The notes: generated from the letters alone by a model not told the origin. DNA of 21,810 nucleotides from Desulfurococcales archaeon (GCA_027064845.1 JAMOPC010000035.1:1-21810); one strand, 5' to 3'; positions 7,132 to 14,619 are shown, counted from the first letter of the stretch. Numbers and translations are program-made.

Positions 7132-7497
7132 TTGAACATAATGATACTCGCATCATCGAAAAAAGCATTAGATAAAACACATAAAATACTTAGATCAATA
7201 ACTAAAAAAGAATCCGTTGAAAAAATAATAATTGTCGGTACTCAGGATATAATAAGAAAACTTGGCCAAGAACTGAGTAAGAAACCATTCTTTGATAAAA
7301 GGAAAGTATCATTGATAGTTTTTAAGGAAAATTACCCAGAGGAAAATGCGCTAAAAATAGTGATAAAACACGGACCGGATATAATTATAGATTGTGATTA
7401 TAGTAACTCACTATATCACCTCAGGGAATTAGTAGACGCAGGGAGGAAAAAAGTACTTAAATGCGATTTGGAGCTGATCAAGGATTGGTTTATGTAG
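7132..7497 (+). CDS. Unknown small Rossmann-like protein, first gene of a four-gene operon
   Basis: 121 residues. Alternating hydrophobic strands and charged helices (MILASSKKALDK, EKIIIVGTQDIIRKL, KVSLIVFKENYPEENALKI, PDIIIDCDYSN, KVLKCDLELIKDW) suggest a Rossmann-like or receiver-like alpha/beta fold. It has no GxGxxG nucleotide motif and no membrane segment, and I do not recognise the family. The start is TTG at 7132 with a GAGG about a dozen bases upstream, or ATG at 7141 in the same frame; neither is strongly supported. Its 3' end overlaps the following TIM-barrel gene by 13 or 37 bases depending on that gene's start, so the two are co-translated. Function is unknown; neighbours suggest a housekeeping nucleic-acid context. 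Confidence 0.7.
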   Translation: MNIMILASSKKALDKTHKILRSITKKESVEKIIIVGTQDIIRKLGQELSKKPFFDKRKVSLIVFKENYPEENALKIVIKHGPDIIIDCDYSNSLYHLRELVDAGRKKVLKCDLELIKDWFM

Positions 7498-8351
7498 GAA
7501 TACCTTTATGGATAGGGTCTTTCACAAATCATAGCATTGAAGAAATAAGTAAATTGCTCCTTGACAACAAAATAGATCTTGTAGAATTATCTATAGATTA
7601 TCCATGGCCGCAAAAACAAGAAGAGCTTTTAAAAAAAGCCATTTCATCCTTTACCAATGATTTCAAAATAGCGATTCATGCACCTTGGAGAGACTTACCT
7701 CTAGCCTCACCATATGATAGTGTTAGAAGAGCCGTTGTTAATGAGTTACTTGAAATAATTGACAACATATATGAGGTTTATGGAGAAATAGAATACATTG
7801 TTTTTCATCCATTAACTATGCAAAGAATAGAATTATTCGATAACAGAAGAGATGCTATTAATGCATTGAGGAATAGCCTCATAGAAATAGCTACAAAATT
7901 ACCTGAGAAAACATATTTACTAATAGAGAATTTAACGAGAGGATTTGGGTCAGAAATCTCAAACCTTGTCGAAGCACTTGATACTATTGAACAAAATAAT
8001 GTTGGATTATGCCTAGACATAGGTCATTTGGCTAGTCGGTACATTAGAGAAATAGCTGAATCAAACATATATAGTGATTTCTATGACTATTTAAAAGATG
8101 TTTTAGGAATAATTGAAAAAACACTTGTACCAGTTATACATATACATGATGTAGATGATAAAGGTAGAGAACACCTAATAATAGGTGATGGGAGCCTTAG
8201 TTTTAAAACAATATATAAACTGGTCAGAGTACTTAAACCAAAATATATTGTATATGAAATGTTTAGATCGAGAAAAACAAAGATAAACATAAACGAGATT
8301 GCAAAAATTATCGGTGGACAAAAAAGTTGGGTAAAGGTATATCTAGTATAA
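7485..8351 (+). CDS. EndoIV-like / sugar-phosphate isomerase-type TIM-barrel protein
   Basis: Xylose isomerase-like TIM barrel (AP endonuclease family 2). Numbering counts from the ATG at 7461. Visible metal-site residues in EndoIV order: H73 (IHAPW), H116 (VFHPL), E156 (LIENL), D186 and H189 (CLDIGH), H227 (IHIHD), H238 (REHLIIGDG) and E266 (YEMF). Eight of the nine EndoIV ligands can be aligned; the Asp two residues before H238 is Arg here, so metal binding probably differs from true endonuclease IV. The substrate is therefore open: abasic DNA, or a sugar as in isomerase relatives. I prefer TTG at 7485, since GGAGCTGAT (7470-7478) lies six bases before it, over ATG at 7461, which has a weaker site. 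The gene overlaps both neighbours, including the RNase HII gene downstream. Confidence 0.8.
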   Translation: MVYVGIPLWIGSFTNHSIEEISKLLLDNKIDLVELSIDYPWPQKQEELLKKAISSFTNDFKIAIHAPWRDLPLASPYDSVRRAVVNELLEIIDNIYEVYGEIEYIVFHPLTMQRIELFDNRRDAINALRNSLIEIATKLPEKTYLLIENLTRGFGSEISNLVEALDTIEQNNVGLCLDIGHLASRYIREIAESNIYSDFYDYLKDVLGIIEKTLVPVIHIHDVDDKGREHLIIGDGSLSFKTIYKLVRVLKPKYIVYEMFRSRKTKININEIAKIIGGQKSWVKVYLV

Positions 8352-9082
8352 CAATAGGAATTGATGAAGCCGGTAGAGGCCCAGTTATAGGAGACTTATT
8401 ACTTGTAATAATAGGGTTTAATACTAATGATTTATCACACTTAGAAACTATGGGTGTCAGAGATAGTAAAGAACTATCCCCTATTACTAGAAAGAAATTA
8501 TTCAAAAAAATCTTAGAATATTCATTGATTATTTATACAGCGAGTATTTCACCAAGGACTATAGATAGGTTTAATATTAATAAAATAATTTATGAACAAA
8601 TAGTACAAGGATTAACGATCTTATCTAAAATACTTAATCCATATAATAATATTAAGATCATAATTGATGAGATAAAAGGCTACGATAAAAAACTAAGAAA
8701 TAAGATATACTCCATTTTCGCCAACAAAAATATAGATGTAATTATTGAACCTCATGCCGATAAAAACTATGTTGCTGTATCAGCAGCTAGTATTGTTGCT
8801 AAATACATCAGAGATGAGAATATCAGTGTATTAAAACACTTATATGGTGAAATGGGCTCTGGATATCCATCGGATCAAAAAACAATTAATTGGATCAAGC
8901 AAATATACGAGACATTAGAAGTCCCGCCACCATTTATTAGGCTAAGCTGGGCTACTTTGAAGAAAATAGCTCCTACATGGTACTCTGGGTCCAAGCATAA
9001 AACACATAAAACTATATTTGATTATCTCGGTAAAGGTGGTAGAGTAAATGGTAACAAACCTGCCAGCCGAAGCGAGGGCTAA
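8327..9082 (+). CDS. rnhB: Ribonuclease HII
   Basis: Cleaves the RNA strand of RNA-DNA hybrids and single ribonucleotides embedded in DNA, starting ribonucleotide excision repair and removing primers. Acidic metal ligands are in place: D13 and E14 in IGIDEAGRGP, D114 in IIIDEIKGY and D145 in HADKNYVAVSAASIVAK. The GRG motif that recognises the ribose 2'-OH follows directly after D13-E14. The C-terminal region (SWATLKKI) corresponds to the usual substrate-binding tail. Length (251) is slightly above the archaeal norm of 210-230, with a basic C-terminal extension. The start is TTG at 8327 with GGTGG at 8313-8317. The start lies inside the TIM-barrel gene (25-base overlap) and the end lies inside the GTPase gene (35-base overlap). 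Confidence 0.95.
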   Translation: MGKGISSITIGIDEAGRGPVIGDLLLVIIGFNTNDLSHLETMGVRDSKELSPITRKKLFKKILEYSLIIYTASISPRTIDRFNINKIIYEQIVQGLTILSKILNPYNNIKIIIDEIKGYDKKLRNKIYSIFANKNIDVIIEPHADKNYVAVSAASIVAKYIRDENISVLKHLYGEMGSGYPSDQKTINWIKQIYETLEVPPPFIRLSWATLKKIAPTWYSGSKHKTHKTIFDYLGKGGRVNGNKPASRSEG

Positions 9083-10217
9083 ATGGATCAAGGTAATGGA
9101 AGCTAAGACTATTGAAGAAAAGATAAGAGCACTAGAAGAATTCCTCTCAGCTGTCCCGAAGCATAAGGGAACAGCTAATCTCAGATTGTGGGCTACTAGA
9201 AGACTTGCTGAGCTAAGGGAAGAACTAGAAGAGCGACGTAGGAGAAGGAGCGGAAAAGGAGTTTCATTTTTCGTCGAGAAAGAAGGAGCTGCACAAATAG
9301 TTGTTGCAGGATTACCAAATTCGGGTAAAAGTACCCTCGTAAATAAATTAACCGGTGCTAGGACTAGAATAGCTGATTATCCTTTCACTACACAGAAGCC
9401 TATTCCAGGTATGCTTAAGTATGAAGACATTTACTTCCAACTAATAGATACCCCACCTATTCAGCCAGAGGGAGGTATTTGGAATAATAGAGTAATTGGA
9501 TTAATAAGGAATAGTGATGCATTAATACTTGTATTAGACAATACAAGGAACCCTTTCGAAGAATTCCTTACTTTGAAAAACGAATTAGAAAAATCAGGTA
9601 TTCTCTTATATAAACCGCGTGGACGAGTAGTTATTGAAAAGAATAGGGCAGGGAGACTTGGTGTAAGAGTTACTCTTATGGGAAAACTGCTTGATGGAAC
9701 AGTAGATGATATTAGAAGATTAATGGAAAGCTATAGATTATATAATGTCCATGTGAAAATATATGGGGAAGTATCATTAGATGATGTTGAACAAGCAATT
9801 TTTGAGAGCAAAATATACAAGCCATGCATAGTCATTATTAATAAAGCTGACATAGATCCAAGCGAAGCAAGAAAACATGCCTACAAGATCCATGAAATAA
9901 GCAATAACACTCCAATACTCTTAGCATCTGCTAAATATGTTAAGGGCTTGGAAAAACTAGGCGAAATACTCTTTAAGACATTAGACCTCGTAAGAATATA
10001 CACTAAACAACCAAATGGACCAGTAGCTGATAAACCATTAGTGCTTAAACGAGGAGCAACAATTTATGATGTAGCCAAATCAATACATAAAGATTTTGTG
10101 AAAAAATTCAAGTATGCTAAGATCTGGGGTCCTTCAGCTAAGTATCCTGGAGAAAAAGTAGGGTTAGACCATGTTGTTGAAGATGGAGATATAGTAGAGA
10201 TCCATGTTAAAGGCTAA
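9048..10217 (+). CDS. DRG/OBG-type GTPase with TGS domain
   Basis: Translation-associated GTPase of the DRG/Rbg branch, thought to act on ribosomes. An N-terminal helical region with a basic stretch (about 1-70, including HKGT and an Arg run) comes first, as in DRG proteins. Then G1 GLPNSGKS at 88-95, G3 at 134-137, G4 NKAD at 265-268, G5 SAK at 294-296, and a C-terminal TGS domain at about 318-388. Between G3 and G4 lies the large insertion typical of the DRG group. G3 reads DTPP rather than DxPG, so the switch II glycine is replaced by proline. The ATG at 9048 has GGTGG about a dozen bases upstream and lies within the end of rnhB. It is the last gene of the four-gene operon and nearly touches the convergent hsp20 gene. 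Confidence 0.92.
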   Translation: MVTNLPAEARAKWIKVMEAKTIEEKIRALEEFLSAVPKHKGTANLRLWATRRLAELREELEERRRRRSGKGVSFFVEKEGAAQIVVAGLPNSGKSTLVNKLTGARTRIADYPFTTQKPIPGMLKYEDIYFQLIDTPPIQPEGGIWNNRVIGLIRNSDALILVLDNTRNPFEEFLTLKNELEKSGILLYKPRGRVVIEKNRAGRLGVRVTLMGKLLDGTVDDIRRLMESYRLYNVHVKIYGEVSLDDVEQAIFESKIYKPCIVIINKADIDPSEARKHAYKIHEISNNTPILLASAKYVKGLEKLGEILFKTLDLVRIYTKQPNGPVADKPLVLKRGATIYDVAKSIHKDFVKKFKYAKIWGPSAKYPGEKVGLDHVVEDGDIVEIHVKG

Positions 10218-10227
10218 AATCATTAGC

Positions 10228-10638
10228 TTACATTCTCCTTATTCTCGGAATTATCAGCCTCAACATTCTTCTAGCATCATCTTTTTCAATCTTTATATTC
10301 TCAACATCAGCGTCTCGCGGCAATTTTATCGTTGTATGATATTTCTTGAACTTTATTTCTCTATAAGCACCCCATCTCTCAAAAGCTATTTCTTTCTTTA
10401 ACGCGCATTCAATTATTAGCAAGTGATCCATTATGCTAAGAGTTAATGTCTCAAAATCAGCATATGGCAAATCTATTACAACCACGTACTTGTCTGGATA
10501 GCGCTCTATTGAGACAAGTGGTTCAAGGACACCATCAGCTGTCCACATGGGTTCTAATTCCCTAATTTCCTCCTCGAATTCATCGATTAACTCCCTTATA
10601 CGCTTCCTTATTTTTTCAAACAACTCGTCAAAACTCAT
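10228..10638 (-). CDS. Hsp20/alpha-crystallin-like protein
   Basis: Small heat-shock-like protein: an N-terminal acidic helix (about 1-35) followed by a beta-rich region resembling the alpha-crystallin domain. Signs are the EPLVSIERYPDKYVVVIDLP start, the LSIMDHLLIIECALKK strand pair, and HTTIKLPRDADVENIKIEKDDARRMLRLIIP, which matches the usual KLP...v..i.A...nGvL.i.iP pattern. At 136 residues its size is normal, though the C-terminal IxI motif is degenerate (IPRIRRM). I prefer the ATG at 10638; the GTG at 10647 overlaps GGGGGTGAT, which is the ribosome site. That site lies straight after the PAC2 stop, so the two genes are one operon. Likely role: ATP-independent holdase or a PAC2 partner; the latter is inferred from the pairing only. 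Confidence 0.82.
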   Translation of the reverse strand: MSFDELFEKIRKRIRELIDEFEEEIRELEPMWTADGVLEPLVSIERYPDKYVVVIDLPYADFETLTLSIMDHLLIIECALKKEIAFERWGAYREIKFKKYHTTIKLPRDADVENIKIEKDDARRMLRLIIPRIRRM

Positions 10639-10650
10639 ATCTATCACCCC

Positions 10651-11463
10651 CTACTGGTACATGAGGGGCATTTGCATTTCGTATTTCTTCTGCATTTCAG
10701 CCATTGTTTTCCTCGTTTGTTTCATTAATTCTCTGGTCTGGAGCTTGATTAGCTCTGCTTCTTCTAGTAATTTCTTTACATCTATATCAATATTGAGTAT
10801 TTGTGACAGAATTGTTAACGCTACCGCAGCCGACTCGGGATCAGGGAGGTCTAGGAATGACTCAACAAATATTATTAAGTTGTTTATTCCTCTCCTACGA
10901 GCTTCTTTAAGAATTATTCCATAAGGTCCAACAATGAAACCTTCTTTCAACTCCTCTAAACCAAGCTTTGTGGCAAGATTTGCTGATTCCTTTGTGCTTG
11001 CTAACCAATATACTTTTGGCTTCTCTATTTGTAACCTATTTGGAACAGCTATTCCAGCCAGTGATATAATATGCTTTACACCTATTTCTCTTGAGTATTC
11101 AAGTATAGTATAAGATAGTGGATAAACCGCTTGAACAGGTATCGGTGACTCAGATAGTATTAACAAGTATTTCCGATCATTAGATAAGTAGATCTGTATA
11201 GGGCTCATGGGAGTTTTCTCATGTACAACAGCTACTGGTGGAAAATATGCAGGAGAATCTATTTCACCAACGAGTTTTAAATTCTTACTCATTACCAAGT
11301 ACTTAGATGCAATAGAACCAACAAGACCAGCATCTGGAAGACCAAGAACAATGTATTCTGGAACAGGTTCTTCATAGGGATCGAAATACTCATGAATTAG
11401 CAGTCTCTCATAACTAATAGTTCTCCTAGGACGCCCGAGTTTTAACATGGAAGTACTTTCCAT
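10651..11463 (-). CDS. PAC2-family protein (proteasome assembly chaperone-like)
   Basis: PAC2/PsmG-like protein, about 270 residues. Family features include YIVLGLPDAGLVGSIASKYLV near the N-terminus, LILSESPIPVQAVYPLSYTILEY, the strand GVKHIISLAGIAVPNR, and LIIFVESFLDLPDPESAAVALTILSQ near residues 195-220. A coiled-coil tail with repeated Lys, Glu and Met ends the protein. Eukaryotic PAC2 helps assemble the 20S proteasome; archaeal members are less clear. I prefer the ATG at 11463, with GGGGTG about ten bases upstream; the GTG at 11472 is part of that site. A TATA-like box at 11508-11516 would start transcription near 11487. The Hsp20 gene follows immediately. Confidence 0.88.
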   Translation of the reverse strand: MESTSMLKLGRPRRTISYERLLIHEYFDPYEEPVPEYIVLGLPDAGLVGSIASKYLVMSKNLKLVGEIDSPAYFPPVAVVHEKTPMSPIQIYLSNDRKYLLILSESPIPVQAVYPLSYTILEYSREIGVKHIISLAGIAVPNRLQIEKPKVYWLASTKESANLATKLGLEELKEGFIVGPYGIILKEARRRGINNLIIFVESFLDLPDPESAAVALTILSQILNIDIDVKKLLEEAELIKLQTRELMKQTRKTMAEMQKKYEMQMPLMYQ

Positions 11464-11507
11464 AAAACACACCCCTTACTATACTAGTTAATAATTATAT
11501 CCGAACA

Positions 11508-11516
11508 ATATTTTAA
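11508..11516 (-). promoter_or_regulatory. TATA-like box for the PAC2-hsp20 operon
   Basis: Minus-strand CTTAAAATA about 49 bases before the ATG at 11463 predicts transcription from near 11487. The leader of about 24 bases would contain the GGGGTG ribosome site. This spacing is what archaeal promoters normally show. Confidence 0.4.
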
Positions 11517-11610
11517 GAATTCAAAAGTGACGCTCTTTCGAAGAATAGAATCCTAATGATTCTCTAAAAGTTATTCTCAACTTATCTTTTTGTTGTTAGA
11601 GTATTTATTT

Positions 11611-11683
11611 CCCCGGGGCTCTGCTACCCCAGGGTTGTTCTTCATATTTATTCATGGGCATGACTATCTTCATTGCCCCGGGG
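11611..11683 (-). ncRNA. Candidate C/D box-like sRNA 2 with strong terminal stem and kink-turn
   Basis: GC-rich, non-coding, between cdvC and the PAC2 operon. On the minus strand, CCCCGGGGC (11675-11683) pairs perfectly over nine bases with GCCCCGGGG (11611-11619). Then come one unpaired base (11674), box C ATGAAGA (11667-11673), an 11-base guide (11656-11666), D'-like ATGA (11652-11655), a 6-base spacer, C' ATGAAGA (11639-11645), a 15-base guide (11624-11638) and D-like CAGA (11620-11623), joined directly to the stem. The stem-N-RUGA...GA-stem spacing is that of a kink-turn with both G.A pairs kept. The D boxes are non-consensus. The second guide can pair over 11 bases with CUACCCCGGGG of archaeal 23S rRNA, recalled from memory. 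The nearest TATA-like box would start transcription inside the element, so it may be processed from the cdvC transcript. Confidence 0.5.
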
Positions 11684-11730
11684 ACTATTTATAGTAATTA
11701 TGTATCATAGTTATTCTATCTTTACCGCCA

Positions 11731-12870
11731 TTAATGTGTACCGTGTTTTTCTGCCCATATTTTATATGCTTCTAACAGGTTCTTCTCAATGCTTGGCTTT
11801 CTACTCTTAATTACTTGTATAAAGTCCTCAGTAGTAATTGGTCTTAACACTTCTCCGTTGCCTTTTTCTAGGAATTCTTCTGCTAGGTTTGCTTGTGTCT
11901 CCTTTACTATTGAGTATATATCTGCAGAGCTATATCCTTCAGTCAGTTCAGCTAGTTTATCATAGTCTATATCTTCTATTTCATACGATTCCCTTAGCTT
12001 CTCAATATAGTGTTTGAATAACTGTTTTCTAACCCTCTTATCTGGTGGGGGTACGTAGATCCTTTTCTCGAATCTTCTAATAAACCCGATGTCTAGTTTC
12101 CATGGTTTATTAGTTGTGCCTACGACGAATACAAGGAGCTTGTTGTTTTCTTTTTCTTTTAATCCATCCATTTCCATCAGGAACTGGTTTCTTACTCTTT
12201 TCTCACCACCTACTTCCTCTCCATACTCTTGGAGTAGACCATCTACTTCATCAATGAATATAATGACTGGAGTTCCCCTACGAGCTATCTCCCGGGCTTT
12301 CTCGAATACTTTTGCAACGTTTTTCTCTGCTTCGCCTAGCCATTTGGACATTATTGTTGCAGGACTCACATTTATAAGTGCTGCATTTATTTCGTTTGCT
12401 AACGCGTAGGCTATAAGGGTTTTACCGCATCCAGGTGGACCAAATAAGAGGATTCCCTTAGGCCATCCGAGTGGATAGAACTTCGGGTTCTTAACTGGAT
12501 ATATTACGGCTCTTCTCAAAGCCCTTTTAACCTTCTCCATGTCCACTATGTCATCGAATCTTACCTTGCTCTCCCTCTTTTCAGGCATAATTACTTCTAC
12601 TTCCTCTGCCCTTTGATTATTTCCATTGCCGCCAATTGATACCTTCTCGATGTGTTTCTTCAATAATTTTACTCTACTCTTATACCTCCTGATGAGCCCT
12701 CTATAGAAATCCGCCATTGAACTGTCTGGATATAATCTTAGATACTTTATGAATAGATCTATTGCTGCTTTGTAGTACTTTATAGCTGTTTCATAATCGC
12801 CTTTTTTGTCGGCAGCTACTGCTTTATGAGCATACTCTGTACCTTTCTCTATTAAGTAGTGCATGCTCAT
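11731..12870 (-). CDS. cdvC: CdvC, Vps4-like AAA+ ATPase of cell division
   Basis: Type I AAA+ ATPase homologous to eukaryotic Vps4, which disassembles and remodels ESCRT-III filaments to drive membrane constriction. An N-terminal MIT domain (about 1-75) of three helices starts with MHYLIEKGTEYAHKAVAADKK, a linker with an Asn/Gly run follows, then the AAA core. Walker A GPPGCGKT is at 144-151, Walker B IIFIDEVD at 203-210, the sensor 1 region with Asn 254 (GTTNKP), and paired arginine fingers R265-R266. The C-terminal helices (DIYSIVKETQ and after) complete the small domain. The length of 379 is normal. ATG at 12870, or ATG two codons later, has a GAGGGAT site upstream. The gene lies 48 bases after cdvB on the same strand. 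The MIT domain is expected to bind the proline-rich motif of CdvB. Confidence 0.95.
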   Translation of the reverse strand: MSMHYLIEKGTEYAHKAVAADKKGDYETAIKYYKAAIDLFIKYLRLYPDSSMADFYRGLIRRYKSRVKLLKKHIEKVSIGGNGNNQRAEEVEVIMPEKRESKVRFDDIVDMEKVKRALRRAVIYPVKNPKFYPLGWPKGILLFGPPGCGKTLIAYALANEINAALINVSPATIMSKWLGEAEKNVAKVFEKAREIARRGTPVIIFIDEVDGLLQEYGEEVGGEKRVRNQFLMEMDGLKEKENNKLLVFVVGTTNKPWKLDIGFIRRFEKRIYVPPPDKRVRKQLFKHYIEKLRESYEIEDIDYDKLAELTEGYSSADIYSIVKETQANLAEEFLEKGNGEVLRPITTEDFIQVIKSRKPSIEKNLLEAYKIWAEKHGTH

Positions 12871-12918
12871 AAATATCCCTCATCCACTCTTTTAGCCCGG
12901 GAGATAGCCCGTTCGCGT

Positions 12919-13710
12919 TTAATGTTTTAGCTTTATTAATCCCTCTTCCTCTAGTTTCTTCAGAGCATCATAGACTATGTGTTTTGGTACCTTATACCTG
13001 GTGGCAAAGTCTCTTACTACGAATACTCCTCCATTCATTTTGATTTCTTCAATTATCCATTTCTTGACCAGAGGTAATGGTACCGGATTGTATTCTTTGA
13101 CTTTTACAGTTACAGGGGTTGTTTCAGGCGGTAGTGGGGGCAAGATCTTTTGTTGTGTTTCACTCATTATTTTTGAAGCCTCATTCTCTACTTTGTTCTT
13201 AGTATATGATAATGCATTAAGTGCTGAAGACATGTTTGAAGATGTCATTATACTTGCGACTTTTCTCTCTACCTCGAGTAGCATTGTTGAGAGTTCTGGA
13301 GCTATCTTCTCTACCTCCGGCTTGAGAGCCTGTAGTTCTTGTATTACTTCCGGTAATTGTCTCATCGGTTCTTCTACAAGTGTTAATGTTTCTAACCTAT
13401 ACCTGACTCTCATTAGATCGTACTGTACTTTGTTAAACATTAGTATGAGGCTTTGAATATGTTCTATTTCGTTCATGAATATATCTTCATATTCTTTCTT
13501 TCCTTCACTAGCGAAGAGTTTAGCTCTCCTGCTGTGTTCCTCCCTCATAGACTTTAAGCTCTTCTTGGTTGCCTCAATAGAGTTTATCATTCTATCAAGT
13601 ACAGCCATAGCGTCATAAATGCCCTTAGTTATCGGGTCCTTTGGCCTCCTAAATATTCCAAATAATCGTCCAAACCATCCCGGTTGCTTAATACCTATTG
13701 ATGCAGACAC
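12919..13710 (-). CDS. cdvB: CdvB, ESCRT-III homologue
   Basis: Filament-forming ESCRT-III (Snf7-type) protein of the crenarchaeal division ring. A basic N-terminal segment with GWFGRLFGIFRRPKDP (10-26) precedes the helical core (about 28-185), with long amphipathic helices carrying many Met, Glu and Lys. A proline-rich stretch at 189-196 (ILPPLPPE) is a MIM2-type motif expected to dock on the MIT domain of CdvC. The last part, about 211-262, is a winged helix (PLPLVKKWIIEEI, then GGVFVVRDFATRYK and VYDALKKLEEEGLIKL) that in studied crenarchaea binds the C-terminal peptide of CdvA. The start is GTG at 13710 with GAGGCGAT six bases upstream. A TATA-like box precedes it, so it can be transcribed apart from cdvA. 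At 263 residues it is full length. Confidence 0.95.
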   Translation of the reverse strand: MSASIGIKQPGWFGRLFGIFRRPKDPITKGIYDAMAVLDRMINSIEATKKSLKSMREEHSRRAKLFASEGKKEYEDIFMNEIEHIQSLILMFNKVQYDLMRVRYRLETLTLVEEPMRQLPEVIQELQALKPEVEKIAPELSTMLLEVERKVASIMTSSNMSSALNALSYTKNKVENEASKIMSETQQKILPPLPPETTPVTVKVKEYNPVPLPLVKKWIIEEIKMNGGVFVVRDFATRYKVPKHIVYDALKKLEEEGLIKLKH

Positions 13711-13774
13711 TTATTCATCGCCTCTCATCATGAGTTAGGGGTGTAACCCATTGATTTAATCGGTCTTGAAAAAT

Positions 13775-13783
13775 CTTTTTAAA
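13775..13783 (-). promoter_or_regulatory. TATA-like box between cdvA and cdvB
   Basis: Minus-strand TTTAAAAAG in the gap between cdvA and cdvB. Transcription would begin near 13754, about 45 bases before the cdvB GTG. It fits separate expression of cdvB-cdvC from cdvA, as I recall being described in Sulfolobus; here it is inferred from position and sequence only. Confidence 0.4.
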
Positions 13784-13807
13784 TTCGGGAATGGGTAGTA
13801 TCTGAGA

Positions 13808-13821
13808 AATACCTTGGTATT
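13808..13821. repeat. 14-base palindrome just after the cdvA stop
   Basis: AATACC and GGTATT flank a two-base centre, so the stretch is a near-ideal dyad. It starts two bases past the cdvA stop codon and lies about 35 bases upstream of the cdvB TATA-like box on the minus strand. It is too tight for a stable RNA hairpin, so a dimeric protein-binding site is the likelier reading. Confidence 0.3.
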
Positions 13822-13823
13822 CC

Positions 13824-14528
13824 CTAGCCCTCTAAAACAACTACTGGTAATGCTTGTGTTTCTTCAGGTGCTTCTTGCTTAGTGACTGATACACCTATGT
13901 CTACTGGTTTGTTCTCAAGAGCATCTATTCTTTCTAAGTGTTTCCTTACGCTCTCTTTTTCTAACTGTGCGTGTTCTAGGTGTTTCCTAATCTGATCAGC
14001 AGCTGCTTTGTATGCTTTATCAGGTATTTCTCCAGCCATGTAGCTTATCTTCAAGCTTGTCATAGCTTTCTCGAGTTCAACAATTATGTCTTCTAACTCA
14101 TACTGTCTTTTCCTGAGCATTTCCTTTACCTTCTTAGCTTCTTCTCTAGCCTTCATTAATGCTTCATCGACTTTCTTCTTGAACAACTCATAAGAGTGTC
14201 TAGGCACTTCTTTCTTAGCGTAAAGGTCTTCGAGTGCTGCTGCGCGTTTCCTTAACCTCTCTAACCTGTTTTCGATCTTTTTGGCCTCGTATTCCCATTC
14301 AGGTACAAGTATAATGTCTCCTTCATCAAAGCTGAATCTATCAATGCTTATCTCCTTGAATTCAAAATCTCCCAAACTTATCTCTAGAGCTGTAACTTTT
14401 CCATCTGGATCGCTGTAGAAGCTGACGATGTATCCGACTCTTCTACCATACGGGTCATTAACTGGTTTACCCAAATAGTTTTCTATGGCTTCTACAGTTA
14501 ATTCAGGCAAACTAATCCCCTCCTGCAC
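13824..14528 (-). CDS. cdvA: CdvA, division-ring recruiter with PRC barrel and coiled coil
   Basis: Archaea-specific Cdv protein that binds membrane and DNA and recruits CdvB. Numbering counts from the GTG at 14528. A PRC-barrel domain at about 12-78 contains GKPVNDPYGRRVGYIVSFYSD, then a long coiled coil at about 80-208 rich in Arg, Lys and Glu with heptads, then a flexible linker and a hydrophobic C-terminal peptide (LPVVVLEG), the place where studied CdvA proteins bind the winged helix of CdvB. GTG is the longest start, but GGAGGGGAT lies within the first codons. The TTG at 14510, four bases beyond that site, is the better start and gives 228 residues beginning MPELTVEAI. A possible TATA box lies at 14541-14550. 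Confidence 0.93.
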   Translation of the reverse strand: MQEGISLPELTVEAIENYLGKPVNDPYGRRVGYIVSFYSDPDGKVTALEISLGDFEFKEISIDRFSFDEGDIILVPEWEYEAKKIENRLERLRKRAAALEDLYAKKEVPRHSYELFKKKVDEALMKAREEAKKVKEMLRKRQYELEDIIVELEKAMTSLKISYMAGEIPDKAYKAAADQIRKHLEHAQLEKESVRKHLERIDALENKPVDIGVSVTKQEAPEETQALPVVVLEG

Positions 14529-14540
14529 ATGGATATTCGT

Positions 14541-14550
14541 AGAATATATG
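14541..14550 (-). promoter_or_regulatory. Possible TATA box for cdvA
   Basis: Minus-strand CATATATTCT, about 35 bases before the preferred TTG start of cdvA. It predicts a start near 14520, just before the ribosome site. A second A/T-rich stretch at 14562-14575 is an alternative, so the assignment is weak. Confidence 0.25.
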
Positions 14551-14619
14551 GAGAAGCGGTTTAGTTAAAAGGAGAAAGGCTAATGAAAACACGTAGAAAA
14601 GAGATCAAAGAGTTATGGA

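Noticed and set aside
11611..11683. A tRNA gene in the GC-rich element
   Set aside because: It has no T-loop motif, no anticodon arm at the right distance and no 7-bp acceptor arrangement.
12880..12918. GC-rich gap between cdvB and cdvC with a repeated CGGGCTA
   Set aside because: It is short, has only a 4-bp possible stem and no C/D boxes. It is likely a spacer holding the cdvC ribosome site.
13728..13734. A further box C (ATGATGA) upstream of cdvB
   Set aside because: There is no box D at a suitable distance and no GC-rich structure. It is just before the cdvB ribosome site and probably chance.
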